A DNA stretch of 64,000 nt, taken from the NCBI GenBank assembly GCA_007115705.1, contig QXEO01000821.1, positions 2,592,884 to 2,656,883 on the forward strand, given 5' to 3'. Under the pieces are notes generated by a model. That model saw only the letters and a program-made list of their open reading frames with translations, made no database searches and had not been told where the DNA came from. The position numbers and the translations under genes are program-made. The stretch is from Dactylis glomerata (taxonomy: Eukaryota; Streptophyta; Magnoliopsida; Poales; Poaceae). This document shows positions 1 through 11,969 of the stretch, one piece after another (position 1 is the stretch's first letter; every line of letters begins with the position of its first letter).

Positions 1-270
1 CTACCCTATCTGAGGTTTGAATTTGAAAATTACAGCCAAATAATTGCAAATGATGTCTGCAACTTACATGCAACATGTTTAGAGCTAGTCAGAAAACATT
101 TTTTTGAAACAAAATATTCGGTGTTTAGTTGTTTGATTTCTTATCCATCTGTAACCTCAGGGACATCACAACAGCTTTTCCTAGTTTTGTCTTCAATACT
201 GCGGTTGAAGACTAACATTGCAAGACTTGTACTTGATGGTGACAAATTGGCTGTTGATTGTGTCAACAGC
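1..270 (+). CDS. Unassigned open frame running in from the window's left edge
   Basis: Frame 1 is open from the first base for 89 codons and ends in TGA at 268-270. It has no start in the window, so it could be the end of an exon or chance. The peptide is moderately hydrophobic, with a Leu-rich stretch near residues 60-75. I do not recognise a family. A possible second exon lies at 487-597, after a pyrimidine-rich tract ending in CAG. Everything here is tentative. Confidence 0.2.
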
Positions 271-1400
271 TGAAAATTGGGATGCTGAGAAACAGTATAG
301 CCACGTTCACTTACCAAAGGATGGCAATCGGTCACTGGTGAGTAATGATGGCCGTCTGACAATCAATTTGGAAGCAGCCCGAGGCAGCGACGCCCGTTGA
401 CGACGTCAAATTGACAATTTATGGAGTGTTCTATGCTTGTTTCGGGTCTGCATTGTGTTGTAACTGTACATACACCTTTGCTTCAGGTCTCAGAAGAACA
501 GGACAGCTATACATGGGAAGTCAAAGTTCCTCAAATGCCACCCAGTCTCTTCAAGTGCCTTCCTGTAATAATACACAATCTTCTGAATGCTAACATCCGA
601 TGGTTCAGTTGTCCATTATTCATACTATCTTAGTGCCTACATGTTGTGCATGGCTCATGATTGCTGTACATTATTTTTTAGTGAAAAACCTTTCCGAGAC
701 GCATGGTGTTGGCTCTATTCTGCAAGTTTTTTGTTGCATGGACCAATCATCCATGGGTGATAGCGACAGTGGACATTCTTGTTTCTCAGATTACCAAGTG
801 TTTAGTGTTCCTTGGGTGATCCAAGGGACAGTTCTGTAAACAAACACCAGATTTAGTAACTTCATTTCGATAGGGATAAGATTGCACAGGCATGTTGATC
901 CAGTATGGGCTCCTTTCAGAAAGCGAAGTCACCCATACACCAATCACAAAATTTCAGCACTGACGTAAAGAAAGCATCACTTCACCAATTACAGGTTGGG
1001 GCACTCAATTTTGTGTCGTTAGCAAGTTACTAGATTGAAAAAAGAAGAAGGAAAACGGTCGACTTGAAACATATGACTTGTTAACAGGGGAGAGAACAAC
1101 ACGTGGCCCTTTCGAATTTCTCCTTGTTGAACATCCGTCCTCTAGCAAAAATTCTATCTTCTCCTGTATGTAGCATATACAGCAGTGACAACACGTCGCC
1201 CTTTCGAATTTCTTTACGAGGTATGCGTGGAAAACAATACAACACTTAAGTACCCATGCTAATATGTTATGGATACAAGAACATTTTGTTGATAAGAACA
1301 AGACAGGGCATACCTAGGTGAGGTAGTATATGTCATACACCTCTTTATCCGGTTGATGTCTCTGTCTCGATGGAAGGGACATCAAGGGTAGAAGAAATAC
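271..1400. other. Unassigned low-copy-looking stretch
   Basis: AT-rich sequence with only short open frames on either strand. One acceptor-like CAG at 484-486 precedes a short open stretch. I see no TIR, LTR end, RNA gene or convincing coding region. It may be intron or 3' flank of a gene lying to the left. Confidence 0.3.
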
Positions 1401-1530
1401 ATTTTTTTCGATAAAGAGAATATATTAATATCATGAAGATACCAATTACACCCAACCCAGCCTCTGCAACAACGCAGTACCCTAGTAACACTACGGATGC
1501 ACACAACCAAAAAAAAAATTACATAAAAGT
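1401..1530 (-). repeat. Retroposon 3'-tail-like fragment (LINE/SINE type)
   Basis: A T-run followed by a segment of the type (cgataaag...atattaatatc...cagcctctgcaacaacgca) that I remember as recurrent near Triticeae genes. The reverse complement would end in an A-run, as expected of a minus-strand retroposon 3' end. The family is not certain and no target-site duplication was confirmed. Confidence 0.35.
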
Positions 1531-1959
1531 GGATAGCCTCATGTTTTGAGTTTCCCAAATTACGCCGTGTATGTGTATTATGTCGAATGAGCCAGATTAA
1601 TGCAGTAGTGCTAAGTATCCTCCGGCCTTATCAAGTGGTATTGTTAGCCATGTATTACATGTTAGTAATTTTTTGATATTATCTTAATTCCAAGAATAAA
1701 CACTATGGCATAATTTTCAATTACTAACATTGGTGCTAATTTTTTTCTATTAGCAGGTAAATAAAGCTAATATGGAAGTACAACATAAAATAGCTAGGTG
1801 GTACACTATTGTGTCTATAGTTTATCCGTACCAAGTTCTCTCTTAAAAGTTACATGGAGTCTTTGGTCTAGTCGAACAATGTTAGCCCGTTCGGTTAGGT
1901 TGCTGCAGGCTCAGGACAAGACGTTGTTGCAATGCAAAGCAAGACATAGAGGTAGTCTT

Positions 1960-2162
1960 TAGAGCATTCCAACAGAGGCGATATATTTGCACGGGCGCGG
2001 GATAAACTGCCCATTTAGCACGCGGCAGGTGTATTTGGTGGTTTTCTAGACGCGCTAAACTAATACGCATTATAAATTATATATTGCGCGCAAAATTCCC
2101 TGCCCCCGCGCGCCAAATATGCAGCGCCGAGCCGTGCGCGCGACAAATTTTCTCCTGAGCGC
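1960..2162 (+). promoter_or_regulatory. Upstream region of the NAM-associated pseudogene
   Basis: AT-rich DNA switches to GC-rich here. A TATA-like tract (TATAAATTATATATT) lies at 2071-2085, about 330 bases upstream of the first plausible ATG in the coding-like exon. The GC-rich leader after it is typical of a grass first exon. Promoter function is inferred from position only. Confidence 0.35.
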
Positions 2163-2412
2163 GTGCAACGCAACTGCCGGCTGAAACCTCTCTCATGTGC
2201 GTTCCCCTTCTGCTCCTCTTCCGCTAGCGGTGAATTTCCGGCGCCATGTCTGGTGGCTCGGCCACTCCCCCAACGTCTCCCTTCTTCGCCGCCCACACAG
2301 CTGCCCCCGGAGCTCCCCCCTCCAATTCGCACCCCCATCGCTGCAGCAAACCCCAACCTCGCTCGCCGTTTTCCGAGGGCAGATATTTGCTCCGCCACGA
2401 CGCGACACTGCG

Positions 2413-4173
2413 ATGATGATAGCTCATGCTCTGGCGCTCATCCCTACGGCGAAGCCGCGGAAGCCCAAGCGCGCGACGCCTGGCGCCGTCGTTGCGGGAG
2501 GAGCATCACCGAGGTCTCCGTGGGGAAGCACGGCAAACTGCCGACGGCCGAGCAATACCAGCCATCTTTCAGCCCTCCCCCGCCACCCAGACCACCTGCA
2601 CCGTCGGAGGAGCAGCTGGAGCCTCCAGCCGCGGACGCCACGCCAAACATGTTCGATGAAATGTCTCAAAGGTATAAATATTATTTTTTGGATTTTCAAT
2701 TTCTTGATGCATATGTTGTAGTTGTAGATGATGTAATGCAATATTTTTGATGCAATAGTATTTGAAATGCAATGTTTGATAAAAATTGTAGTGTTGATAT
2801 GAACCAATGTTTAATATGTTGTTTCAGTTTTGTTTGATGTAGTGTTGATGATGACACATTTTATCAATCCTTGAACTTCCCAACATCTCAAGAGCAATGT
2901 TATGAGCATGAAAATGTTGATGGTCCATCACAAGAATATGAGCAAAATGATGAGTTTGAGTATGAAGAGGAGATGGATGGAGAAGGCTTTGTGGAGCTGG
3001 CGAGAAATACACAAAATGGAAGAGCCGCAAACTACACAATGGACGAAGACATTTTGCTTTGTATTACATGGAAGCAAATTGCAATGGATGCAGGTGTGGG
3101 TACCGATCAAAAGTTTGACACATATTGGCAAGAATGAAGGCGTTCTTTGATTCTCATAATAAGAGTGGATATGAGAGGACGGATAGATCTCTTCGTTCCC
3201 GGTGGGGTGTCATTTCATCAGAATGTCAAAAGTTGTCGGCTATGTTGGCCGGTGTTGACAAGGTGAATCCAAGTGGAACCAGTGAAAGGGATAGGGTAAT
3301 ATGTTTCTTACTTATTATTCCTACTGCTTTTATTTCTTTCATTTCTTGCTATTCCTACTTGTTTTGTCTCATGTATATATGTTACCATTGCACAAAACAT
3401 GTTCAAGGGAAAAGGAAAGAAGAACAAGAGATGCAAGGAGGTGTCTGGCAAGCCTTTCACCTTGCATAATTGTTGGAAGGAGCTAGAACATTGTGAGAAA
3501 TGGAAGAACCATGATGTATTGCAAGTGCCAAAGGCAAGCACCAAGATCTCTATGGGAGATGCTACAATCCTTGATGTTGATGATGACACATCAAGTGATG
3601 ATGATGGCAAGAGAAGCCCAACTCCAAACTCCATTGCCAAAATCAAAAGACCCACTTGAAGGAGGCAATTGAAGGAGAAGGGCCAGAGGGCGGGAGATGA
3701 TGAAATCTCAAAATCCTTAGAAGCTATTGTCAACATTCGCAAAGAGATGAACGAGGAGAGAATGATGGCTAGGAGCTTGAAAAAGGAGGAGAACCAGCTT
3801 GCCGAGGAGAGGATGGCAGCGACGAAGGAGAGGAAGGTTGCCATGGAGGAGAGGAAGGTGCCCATGGAGGAAACTCTCTGATTGATGGAGCAAGAGAAGA
3901 ATCTTTTCTTCATGGATACAAGCAATCACGATGAGAAGCAAAAAATAGTTCATTAACCTTTGCCATGATCAAGTGTTGGCACAAAACAGAATGATGGGAG
4001 GTTACTTGAATGGCTATATGAGTGGCATGGGATCATCGGGTGGTGGCATCGGAGGAGCAACCTTTGGTGGTGGCATGGGAGCTTTTTGTGGAGGCATGAG
4101 GGGCACCATTTGGTGGAGGCATGGGAGGAACACCATTTGGTGGATGCATGGGAGGAGCACCATATGGTGGTGG
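2413..4173 (+). pseudogene. NAM-associated C-terminal domain / SANT-like protein, 5' part
   Basis: The order matches plant proteins annotated 'No apical meristem-associated C-terminal domain' (PF14303 type). There is a Pro-rich N-terminus, an acidic segment ending DGEGFVE, a Myb/SANT-like block (NYTMDEDILLC ... RSLRSRWGVI) at 3030-3280, and a Lys/Glu coiled coil (EERMMARSLKKEEN) at 3669-3925. A Gly/Met-rich tail begins near 3985. Introns are likely at 2671-2827 and from about 3296 to just before 3390. Lesions seen: a frame change in exon 1, TGA just after the first intron, a one-base loss near 3129 (TYW then RMKAFFD in another frame), two TGA codons (about 3657 and 3880) where the family has Arg, and a shift near 3948. 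A Copia-like solo LTR interrupts the Gly-rich tail at 4173. Family members are often linked to PIF/Harbinger-like or trihelix-like proteins; function here is lost. Confidence 0.75.
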
Positions 4174-7100
4174 TGAAGGAAATATGCCCTAGAGGAAAAT
4201 AATAAAGGACTTATTTGCATATTTCATATAGTTCATAATAAGTTTAATATTGTGCTATAACTATGTCAATCGGAAACATTGATATAGGTGTGGTATTAAC
4301 TGATAAGAGTCCGTAGTAATCCTCTAATTGCTAGTTCATTGTTCAACTGATGATCGAGGTTTCCCGATCATGGTGCATTATGCCAATTGACAATGAGATC
4401 ATGCCATTGAGTAATGCCATGGTGGACATACCCAAATTGAGTATTGCAACACAATCGTGTCATGATGTTCATGTTGCGATATGAAGAAAGTGTTGTAACT
4501 TAATTCTTAGATCGTGAGGTTATATTTAATCACTACTTCCAGAGGAAGCTCTGATTGAATCAACCGTCTCTACCTTAATCGGGTGACTGAAAATGTGTCT
4601 TTCGGGTTCTCCAATGGAGTATGTTGAGGCGTATGAACCAAGAGCGGGATTTGTTCATCCGCATGACGGATATGATACTCTGGGCCCACTCGGTGAGATT
4701 ACATCAAAGCTGCGCAGCATGTGACTAGGTCACGGAAATGGAATATCAGGGCACGAGTTAAACAACACTAGTCGGTAACAAGATTGAACGAGGTATGGAG
4801 ATATAAACAATCAAATCTTTGACTATGCTAGTATCAGTGAAACAAAGGGAAAGGTACATCAACGTTTATGGTTCAATGATTAAAAGAATTTCGTAGAATG
4901 CACAGGGGTCATCATGGATATCTGGATCTGATTGATGGTCATTTACCAGAGAGAGTTCTCGGTAATGTCTGTAGTGTTCTCGAACCGTTGGGTAACACAC
5001 CTAAGGGTTCACGATGCTTGAGATGGTTTTGGTAATATTCAGAAACATCGTGTGTTGATATATGAGAGAGGGAATTGTTCCAAAATAGCCTGAAATAGTT
5101 TTGGTGGAGTCCGGAATAGTTCCGATGGAGTTCGGAAGTGTTTCAGAGTAGCGGGGAATTAATTATGGATTAATTAATATTAATTAAATGAATTAATATT
5201 GATTAAATAATTATTTATATGCAACCCACCTTATTGGGCCCCTCCAGGAGGGAAGCCCAATAGGGCCATATGCGCCCCCTTATTAGATAAGGGAGAGGGG
5301 GCGCCCTAGGCCCTTGGGCCCTAGCCGGTGGGCTAGGGTTAGGGTTTGGGGGCGGTGGGAGCCGTTTGGCCCCACCCTAGCCGCACCTCTTGTAACACCC
5401 CACTTTTTGTAACCCTGTTTAAGCTGAGTTTGGTAATGCAAAAATGAGGGCCAACAAAAACTTTTTGCGACTAGATAAATAAAATAGAGTTTCCTGTGTG
5501 TTTGCCTGGTTTGTTGTGAAAATCTTGTTTGCAAGAGTGTTGTTTAATGGGTGAGTTTGTGGACCAGCTCAATTTTTGTGATCTAGTGATCATGCCATCC
5601 TTTGGGTTACTAGCTTTTTTCTCAACATAGAATATCTTGGCACCTCCTTTATTTCAAAATATTTTAATTTTTCAAAACAGGAGCCAAGATCTATTTTAAA
5701 AAAAAAACAAAAGCTTTACCCAAACTGTGATCCCACTATTTTATAAAACTACTATTTTATAAACCTTTGATAAGTGGTTTTTCAAAACACCTTTGAGAAA
5801 ATTTGATAAAGGAGGTGATTTTGTCTCCATTTGTTTCTAAAAATATCTACCAAAGCCTTACTCGTTTCTTTGAAACTCTTTTTATCTTCCCATGGATTGA
5901 TCACTACTTAACACTTGTTCACCCATTGCTTCTGGTGATGATAGATTACCTGCAAATGATGGACCTTGTGTGGTGAGTTGACTTTGTGTGACTATGTTTG
6001 ACTTTGATGAGTTGCTTGTGTGTTGATATGATCCTGAGGTAGGCCTGTGGCCTAACCTATTCAAAACCCAGAAATTAATATTTTGTCCCATGTAAGTTAT
6101 TTTTTCATTCTATCTTTCAAATAAAAACCTATTTGATGATTTCCCCTCAATCCTAAAATCCTAACTCTAATGTCTTACCATAAGACATTAGGAGCTCTTT
6201 GTGAGGATCTTAACACTAAGCAAACTAGCCCAAGAAAAGCACCCATGGTGTCATTAGAATCATCTATATCCCATCTTGGGAGGCTTCTCTCCGTTTTCGC
6301 AAAATATTTTCTTGCAGCCATTTTGTCAAACACCTTGTGTGTACACCATCTTCACTCCTGTTAACAGATTCAGTTTTCAGTTGTTTGTATTAAGCTCATA
6401 GGTTCTATCCATAGCAATGCACCTATCTAGAACTCATCCTTGTCATCTATTCTTCCATTCTTCCCATTACCACCTAGTCATTTGAGGCCATCTGATACTT
6501 GTTCTAAATCTGTTTCTGACCCTAATCAAATCACTGACCATTTGACTATTATCAGATGCACTTTTACTCCCACTTTTGGATTTCGAAATAAATTGTTTAG
6601 AGACCATTCTCTGACCTATCCCTCTTCCTCATGACCTGTTCTAACTACCTATACACTTGTTGGTGCATTTTGAAGCATGCCACCTAACTATGTGACTATG
6701 TTTTGACTCCTAGTCAAAACTATTTTTGTCCTTAGTATTCTTCCTAAATTTCTGAAAAACCTACTACCTACCCTAACCATTAATTCTCTCTATAATGCAA
6801 CCTTTCCTTACTACCATTTGCAGATGTTGTTCTTGCATGATCTCATTATTGGGCCTTCGAAAATAATTTCTATATGCATATCTCCACGTTGTAGTTCTTT
6901 TCTTATTAACTAAAATTGCATGGGGATTACAGCCATGCATTCTTCTTGCATATTTTCTCATCAAATAAATCTGATGGAACTCCACCATACTCTCTTATGA
7001 TTTTAGGATCATCTAAACCCGAAACCCTAGTTGTCTATTCTCAAAATTTCCAAGATCTAGTCCAATTAACTATTAGGGCAAACCTTCATGCTACACATTT

Positions 7101-7437
7101 TGGTGACCAAGCTTACTTTGCAAAGACTTGGCTAGGTCATCTCCAATCTTCTCACCACTCTCTTTGAACCACCTTACCTCCCCATGTTTGGAAACCATTA
7201 AATCTACCTTTCATATTCAAAGTTTATCTATGCATACATCAACTTCTTTTTCCATCTCTAATTACCTAAACCCATTTGAAACTCCACCAATCCAGCATAT
7301 GGGCTAGTACAGCACCCCCACCCCTCTCTGGTCGACCAAACACTGTAGCATCACCCCTCTCTTTTTGTCCTCTAGTGTTTGGAAGGAGGAGAGTAACATC
7401 TATGCCAAATCTTGCACTTTGAAAATTATTGCAGCAG

Positions 7438-7438
<1 letters not shown>

Positions 7439-7472
<34 letters not shown>
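7439..7472. repeat. (CT)n microsatellite
   Basis: About 16 uninterrupted CT dinucleotides lie upstream of the TATA-like box in the E0 LTR. The equivalent place in the E1 right LTR (about 33450-33475) has only a few CT units, so this tract expanded in this copy. Confidence 0.9.
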
Positions 7473-7475
<3 letters not shown>

Positions 7476-7606
7476 TGATCCTTCTCAAGGAAGACACACC
7501 CTGGACCCCCTGGACCCTCTCCACCGTCCTACCCAACCAACCAAGGCCTCCCCATGTACCCCACATGCCAAACCGACCTAGCCATGCTACCTCACACCCC
7601 TCTCTA

Positions 7607-7616
7607 AAATATAAGG
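7607..7616 (+). promoter_or_regulatory. TATA-like box in the E0 LTR
   Basis: AAATATAAGG, followed by a C-rich leader. A related GAATATAAGG sits at the matching place in the E1 right LTR (about 33685-33694). Conservation in two copies and the GC-rich leader suggest the start of the LTR transcript lies about 30 bases downstream. Confidence 0.5.
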
Positions 7617-8022
7617 CCACAGCCCACACCAGCCTTCCCCTGCCGTCCCATTTCACTCCCACACCACCACTCTACCCTCCCAGAGCACCCGGAGCCACCC
7701 CTCGATCTGTATCAGTGGAGGAGAGGGTAAACTATGATATTTCATCTGCGAGAGTAAGGAGGACCATGCAGCCGATCCAGACCCCCACCTCCCTCTATTT
7801 CTTCCTGAATGGACATCCCTCACCGGCAGCTACCTAACCCTACCTTTTGTTTGACCCAGGGACGTCGGAACCGAGCCCCTGTGCGCCCCGAAGTGGACCA
7901 CGCCACTGCCATTGTGCAGATATGTGTCCCGGTGCCTAACTCACCGTTGTTGACCATCTCTGGGATCGCTGTCAAGCTCCGCGCCGCCCCGTCGCCTCCT
8001 CGTCATCCGGAAGGCCCCCAAG

Positions 8023-8028
8023 GTGAGC
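8023..8028 (+). other. Conserved 5' splice-site-like sequence in the E0 LTR leader
   Basis: CCCAAG|GTGAGC closes the GC-rich leader. The same GTGAGC ends the leader in E1 (34100-34105) and in E3 (minus strand, 49684-49689). Three diverged copies keeping a good donor at the same place suggests a functional intron, removed to join the acidic exon-like segment near 9133. Confidence 0.45.
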
Positions 8029-9132
8029 CCCTGAACCCCCGTCGACCCCTGCTAGGTTTTCCTCCCCATCGGGTATGTCCCAGGAGGACGATGATGGGCG
8101 ACCATCGATCCTCACTTGATCGAACGGTCGTCTTCACCCCTTACCGGTTCGGCCGCTCGCGCCCGCTGACCGCACGGTCCCGCGCCGATTTGGACTGCAC
8201 ACTTCTGCGCGCCGCGGGCGAAGTGGGCTGGATCCCGGTGGATCGGCCCAGATCTCCTCAGATCTGGCCCGTTTCTTTTTTTAGGAAGAATTTGTAATCC
8301 TTTTTCAGCAGATCTGCAACTTTAAAATTCATAGAAAATAAAGTATGAGCCCAAATTACCTGAATCAAGTTTCTCTAAGATTGCTGTTTAAATATCTTTC
8401 TAACACCACTGGCCCCACTCCATTTGAATTCCTGCAAATTTATCTATATTTAAACTAGCAAATCAGCCCTCCTTTCACTCAAAAATCCAAATCTTGAGTT
8501 TTATGTACTGAAATTCAGTGAATCCAATTTCCAGTGATAGCTTAGAGAAATATCTTGCATGACCCACTGGTTTTACTATTTTAGGATTTATATCTTTGCA
8601 GTAGTAATTAATATGGTTATTTGTGTATTTAATCTTAGGTAAATTACCATTTGCAGTAGGTTAAGAATTTTGAGTTGAATCCAATTTCATTGGATTGTGT
8701 TCTAGAAGCGCTTTCCAGAACACTTTACCTCATATTTTTCTGATACTCAGAGAATATCTGAGAATTATTTTGGTATTCTAGTGTTATTTCCTATTGTTTA
8801 ATTCATAGAAAATCAACCACAAATTGTTTTTAGGAAAATCCAACTTTTTTAGGTTCTTAAGATTGTTTTCAACCTGCAAGTATGCTGGGTATATTGTTTG
8901 GTCCATTTGAGTGCTTGCATGCTTGATTGGAGTGATATGTTGTTGTGTTGCTTCATATAAGAAACCCTAGTTTATAATAGGATTAATTGCTAATTAAAAA
9001 CCTATAAAATCTTGTCTTGTTTTCTGAACATGTTTGTTTCTGATACTCTTTGATGGTGTGGTATTGAGTGCTGAAATGCTGGTGACTTGTGCATGCTTGT
9101 ATATTTATTGTGTGTTTTTTTTCCGGCGATAG

Positions 9133-9237
9133 AATCGAACGAGGAGTGTACCGAGGAAGGAGAAGTCTTTGAGTACCAGGAGGAGGAAGACCAGGGACTA
9201 GCCAACCAAGGCAAGCCATCTAACTTGATGCATATCT
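9133..9237 (+). CDS. Acidic exon-like segment inside the E0 LTR
   Basis: A T-rich tract ending in CGATAG (9127-9132) is followed by an open frame with the acidic peptide EECTEEGEVFEYQEEEDQG, then LANQGKPS, then a stop. E3 encodes nearly the same peptide on the minus strand (48567-48657). Several differences between the copies are synonymous (GAG/GAA, CAG/CAA) or conservative (Phe/Tyr, Tyr/Phe), which looks like coding constraint. The stop could lie in an intron, because another acceptor-like CAG follows near 9262. I know no family for this peptide. Confidence 0.35.
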
Positions 9238-10389
9238 GAATCCTATTTACTCACTTTGCAGGTTGCATAAAGGTTTATTAAAGTGCATGTTTTCTTATTG
9301 CTATACCTCTTGTAGCAATTATGTTGTTGGCTCAAGCTCCACAAGCCAAATTGTTCTCATCCTTCGAGATGACCCCCTTGAACACCTATTCATTATCCGT
9401 GCAGTAGTGGCTTGTTGGTTAGCAGCAAAGCCCTTGGAAAACCCCTAGTGGAGCCAAAAACTCTAGGATGGGAACACTCAAAGTGGATTCTGGGAAATGT
9501 TTTCGAAAACCTTGGGGTGGTATCCACTCCACTGAAATGATTTCAAAAATGGTTTTTGGACAAATGAAGGTGACTATGGAGGATAAAGGAGTTGGTGATT
9601 TTCAAAAAAGACATTGGTGATCACTAGGTATCCACCGAAACAATTAACCCGTGCAACCACATTACCCTGGTATGGGACGGGGCCTAGTTTGAAGTATGTC
9701 TGCTTTAGTGCGGGAAGTATCATACTATATAAGGGTTTGTGGTGCCCAAAAAGTGGTACGCGACACCCCTGAATCTGGGTTGACGCCTATTGAGGGTTAA
9801 TACATTACAACGACATATCCCGAGCCGCCGGAAGACACTTGGGTTCTCCCGCCGTGGCGCCGGAGTTACGCTCTGAAGGAGGTACTGCCAGGACGTGCCG
9901 GGGAGGTAGACTCCATAGGGTAGACACCCGTACTAAGGTGGACAGATGGAAGACTCTGATCGATTATCCGAACCCCACATACTTGTGTATGACGGTCCGT
10001 GGTGGTATCCCGGCGGATTTATCGGATGGTGTGGGTAAAGTGTACAACCTCTGCAGAGTGTCAACCTATTCGAATAGCCGAGTCCTCGGTCATGGATGGT
10101 TGGAATGGTCGCTATCTAGCCCAATGTCGGTTTTGTTTTACAAAGGTGTTTTCGGAAAAATGGAGAAAGGTGCCAGGCGGAGTACTTGGAGGATACTGCC
10201 GTGGCCTGGCTTTGGTTCGGAGTACTCACAGGGTACTGCCGGAGGATTGGGATGGTCATGTGTGATTGACCTGTTTTATAAAGAAAGGTGGTTATGTTTG
10301 ATTGACCACCGGCTCTCTCTCTTACAAATGAGTTCCCCCTTTCCTAGAGCTTTTACTAAAATGGTTTTATAAAAGTGTTCTTTAATAAG

Positions 10390-10481
10390 GATATAGAGAT
10401 GTCGTATGACATGCTATATCGACAAGAGAAACTATGATATAGAGATGTCGTATGACATGCTATATCGACAAGAGAAACTAT
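10390..10481 (+). repeat. 46-bp tandem duplication in the E0 LTR
   Basis: The unit beginning GATATAGAGATGTCGTATGA and ending AGAGAAACTAT occurs twice in direct tandem at 10390 and 10436, with no difference seen. E1 has only one copy at the matching place (about 12990-13030), so the duplication is specific to this copy and recent. Confidence 0.85.
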
Positions 10482-11009
10482 GATTAGTATTGAGCAAACT
10501 AGTCTAGAGCCATCCCCCTTACTACAGCCAAACTGCATGTCAACACTTCCTCTTAGATGGTTTGCGAGTACAATTCAAATGTACTCACGGCTTTGTCCCT
10601 GGCTATTAACTTGGTCAGATTTTGAAGAAGGTTATGAGGACGATGGTGAGGAGTTCGACAACGCTGGTGCGAACTAGGAACGTCTCCCAGTCAGTTGCCT
10701 GTAGGGTAGTAGGCATGACGTGGGTCATCAACGCTGCTTTGTGTCCGCTGCTCAATAATAGACTTGCCCTGCGTGGCAATATCAGACTTGGTCATGCAAC
10801 CAATTGTAAGTATATTATTCGGTACTGTAATGGATGATGTAATTCTGTTATCAACTCGGATATGTGGATTCACGACACACTGATCATAGGATCGTGAATT
10901 GTATGCATATCGAGTATTCCGGATGGGTAATCCGGGGTCCCCACACCTCTCCCATTGGCTGCCTCCCTAGGGCTGCCTTGGTGGAGGTGTTGGTGCTCCC
11001 CCTCCCCAC

Positions 11010-11017
11010 TATATAAA
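11010..11017 (+). promoter_or_regulatory. TATA box of the Copia-like solo LTR
   Basis: TATATAAA is preceded by a C-rich tract (CCCCCTCCCC) and followed by GGGGG, so the box sits between near-complementary arms. A pyrimidine-rich leader follows, as usual for LTR promoters. It lies on the strand of the NAM pseudogene. Confidence 0.6.
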
Positions 11018-11508
11018 GGGGGCCCTAGGGAGGAGGATAGACACACAATTCCACGAGCCTGGAGCTCTCCTCTCTCCCTGGTGTGCCATCCCTCTCCACC
11101 TACACCTCTATCTCTCTCGCGTGATCTCCTGAAGGGCCGCGTAGGATTTAGATCACACCACCACTGCATGTCGTCATGCTGCGGAGTTGGATTCTGTCCA
11201 ACACCGTCTACTTCCACAATCTTGGCTGGATCGGAGATTCTGGGGTCATCGTGATCACTGTACGTGTGCAAGTACGTGGAGGTGCTGCTCGTGTGGCGCC
11301 GGAGTCATTGCACGAAGTTCTTCAACGACCTTGAGGTCGGCTACGTCGGCTTCATCGGCTTCATCATCAACGCCTATGCGGGGGCATAATCCCTGTGTCG
11401 GTCTTCAAGGGTATGTCGCCGAACTGTTACAACATTACTAATATATAGATCCTTGGCAATTCGGGGTTGCGTAGAAATAATTTTTTTAATTTTCATCAAA
11501 CCCCAATA

Positions 11509-11685
11509 GGTGGTATTGGAGGCATGGGAGCTTCGATGGGTGGTGGCTCGTTTTCCTCCATGCTAGGTCCTACATGTGGTGTGAACAATGGAGCTTCATT
11601 GGGTGGTGACATGGGCTCCTACATGTCAAATGAAGAGGTGCCGAGAGATGGATATGTCAACAATGGAGGAGAAGATAATGCGTGA
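11509..11685 (+). pseudogene. NAM-associated protein, 3' end of the coding region
   Basis: After the second GGTGG duplication the Gly/Met-rich tail resumes in an open frame (GGIGGMGASMGGGSFSSM) and ends with an acidic C-terminus and TGA at 11683-11685. This is the continuation of the pseudogene broken at 4173. The CACTA end starts 28 bases after the stop. Confidence 0.7.
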
Positions 11686-11713
11686 TGCTGGTTTGCGCTG
11701 TCCATTGTGTCAG

Positions 11714-11964
11714 CACTACTAGAAATCCACAGTTTACCTAGGGCCAAAAACCCTAGGTGAAATGCAAAAAACCATAGGTAAAGCCTTTACCTTGAGCTTC
11801 CTCTAACTAAACAACCCTGAGTAAAGTATGGTAGGTAAAGGACCCTTTACTTAAGGTCTATTTGGCAAGCTCTAGGTAAACAATTTTTACTTAGGGGCAT
11901 GAACACTAGTTAAATAAACATGACCTATTGCAACTGTCCTACGTGTAAAGTGTCTTTCCCTACA
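11714..11964 (+). mobile_element. CACTA (En/Spm) transposon terminus
   Basis: Starts CACTACTAGAAA, the classic CACTA terminus, directly after a possible 3-bp target site CAG (11711-11713). Many short subterminal repeats of the type GGTAAA/TTTACC and CCTAGG follow, as expected for transposase binding. The element is cut at 11970 by E1. No matching opposite terminus (TAGTAGTG) was found in the window, so the rest is outside or deleted. Confidence 0.7.
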
Positions 11965-11969
11965 GCCAA

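Larger units (their letters stand above)
5391..10945 (+). mobile_element. Giant solo LTR of a Gypsy/LARD-type family (copy E0)
   Basis: Starts TGTAACACCCC, ends GGGGTCCCCACA, and is flanked by CCTCT at 5386-5390 and 10946-10950. The same family supplies E1 (11970-34536) and, reversed, E3 (37264-50817). E1 has a Met-tRNA type primer site directly after its left LTR, so the 5555-bp unit here is one LTR and not a whole element. LTRs of about 5 kb recall Triticeae LARD families such as Sukkula, but I cannot confirm the name. Inside are a TATA-like box, a GC-rich leader, a splice-donor-like site and an acidic exon-like segment, listed separately. It inserted into the Copia-like solo LTR. Confidence 0.8.
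4174..11508 (+). mobile_element. Copia (Angela/BARE-like) solo LTR, interrupted
   Basis: Starts TGAAGGAAATATGCCC and ends ...CAAACCCCAATA, with the 5-bp duplication GGTGG at 4169-4173 and 11509-11513. Removing the nested element leaves about 1.78 kb (4174-5390 plus 10951-11508), which fits one LTR. There is no primer site, gag or pol, so it is a solo LTR left by unequal recombination. The start and several internal phrases (GGGCCCACTCGG, GGTAACAAGATTGAA) resemble Angela/WIS/BARE LTRs as I remember them. The canonical TG...CA ends have decayed to TG...TA. It lies inside the Gly-rich coding repeat of the NAM-associated pseudogene. Confidence 0.7.

Noticed and set aside
3308..3925. 205-codon minus-strand ORF over the NAM pseudogene
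   Set aside because: Complement of the Lys/Glu-rich coiled coil, giving a Ser/Leu/Phe-rich translation; the plus strand matches the family.
7412..7662. ORFs through the CT microsatellite
   Set aside because: Low-complexity translation of a dinucleotide repeat.
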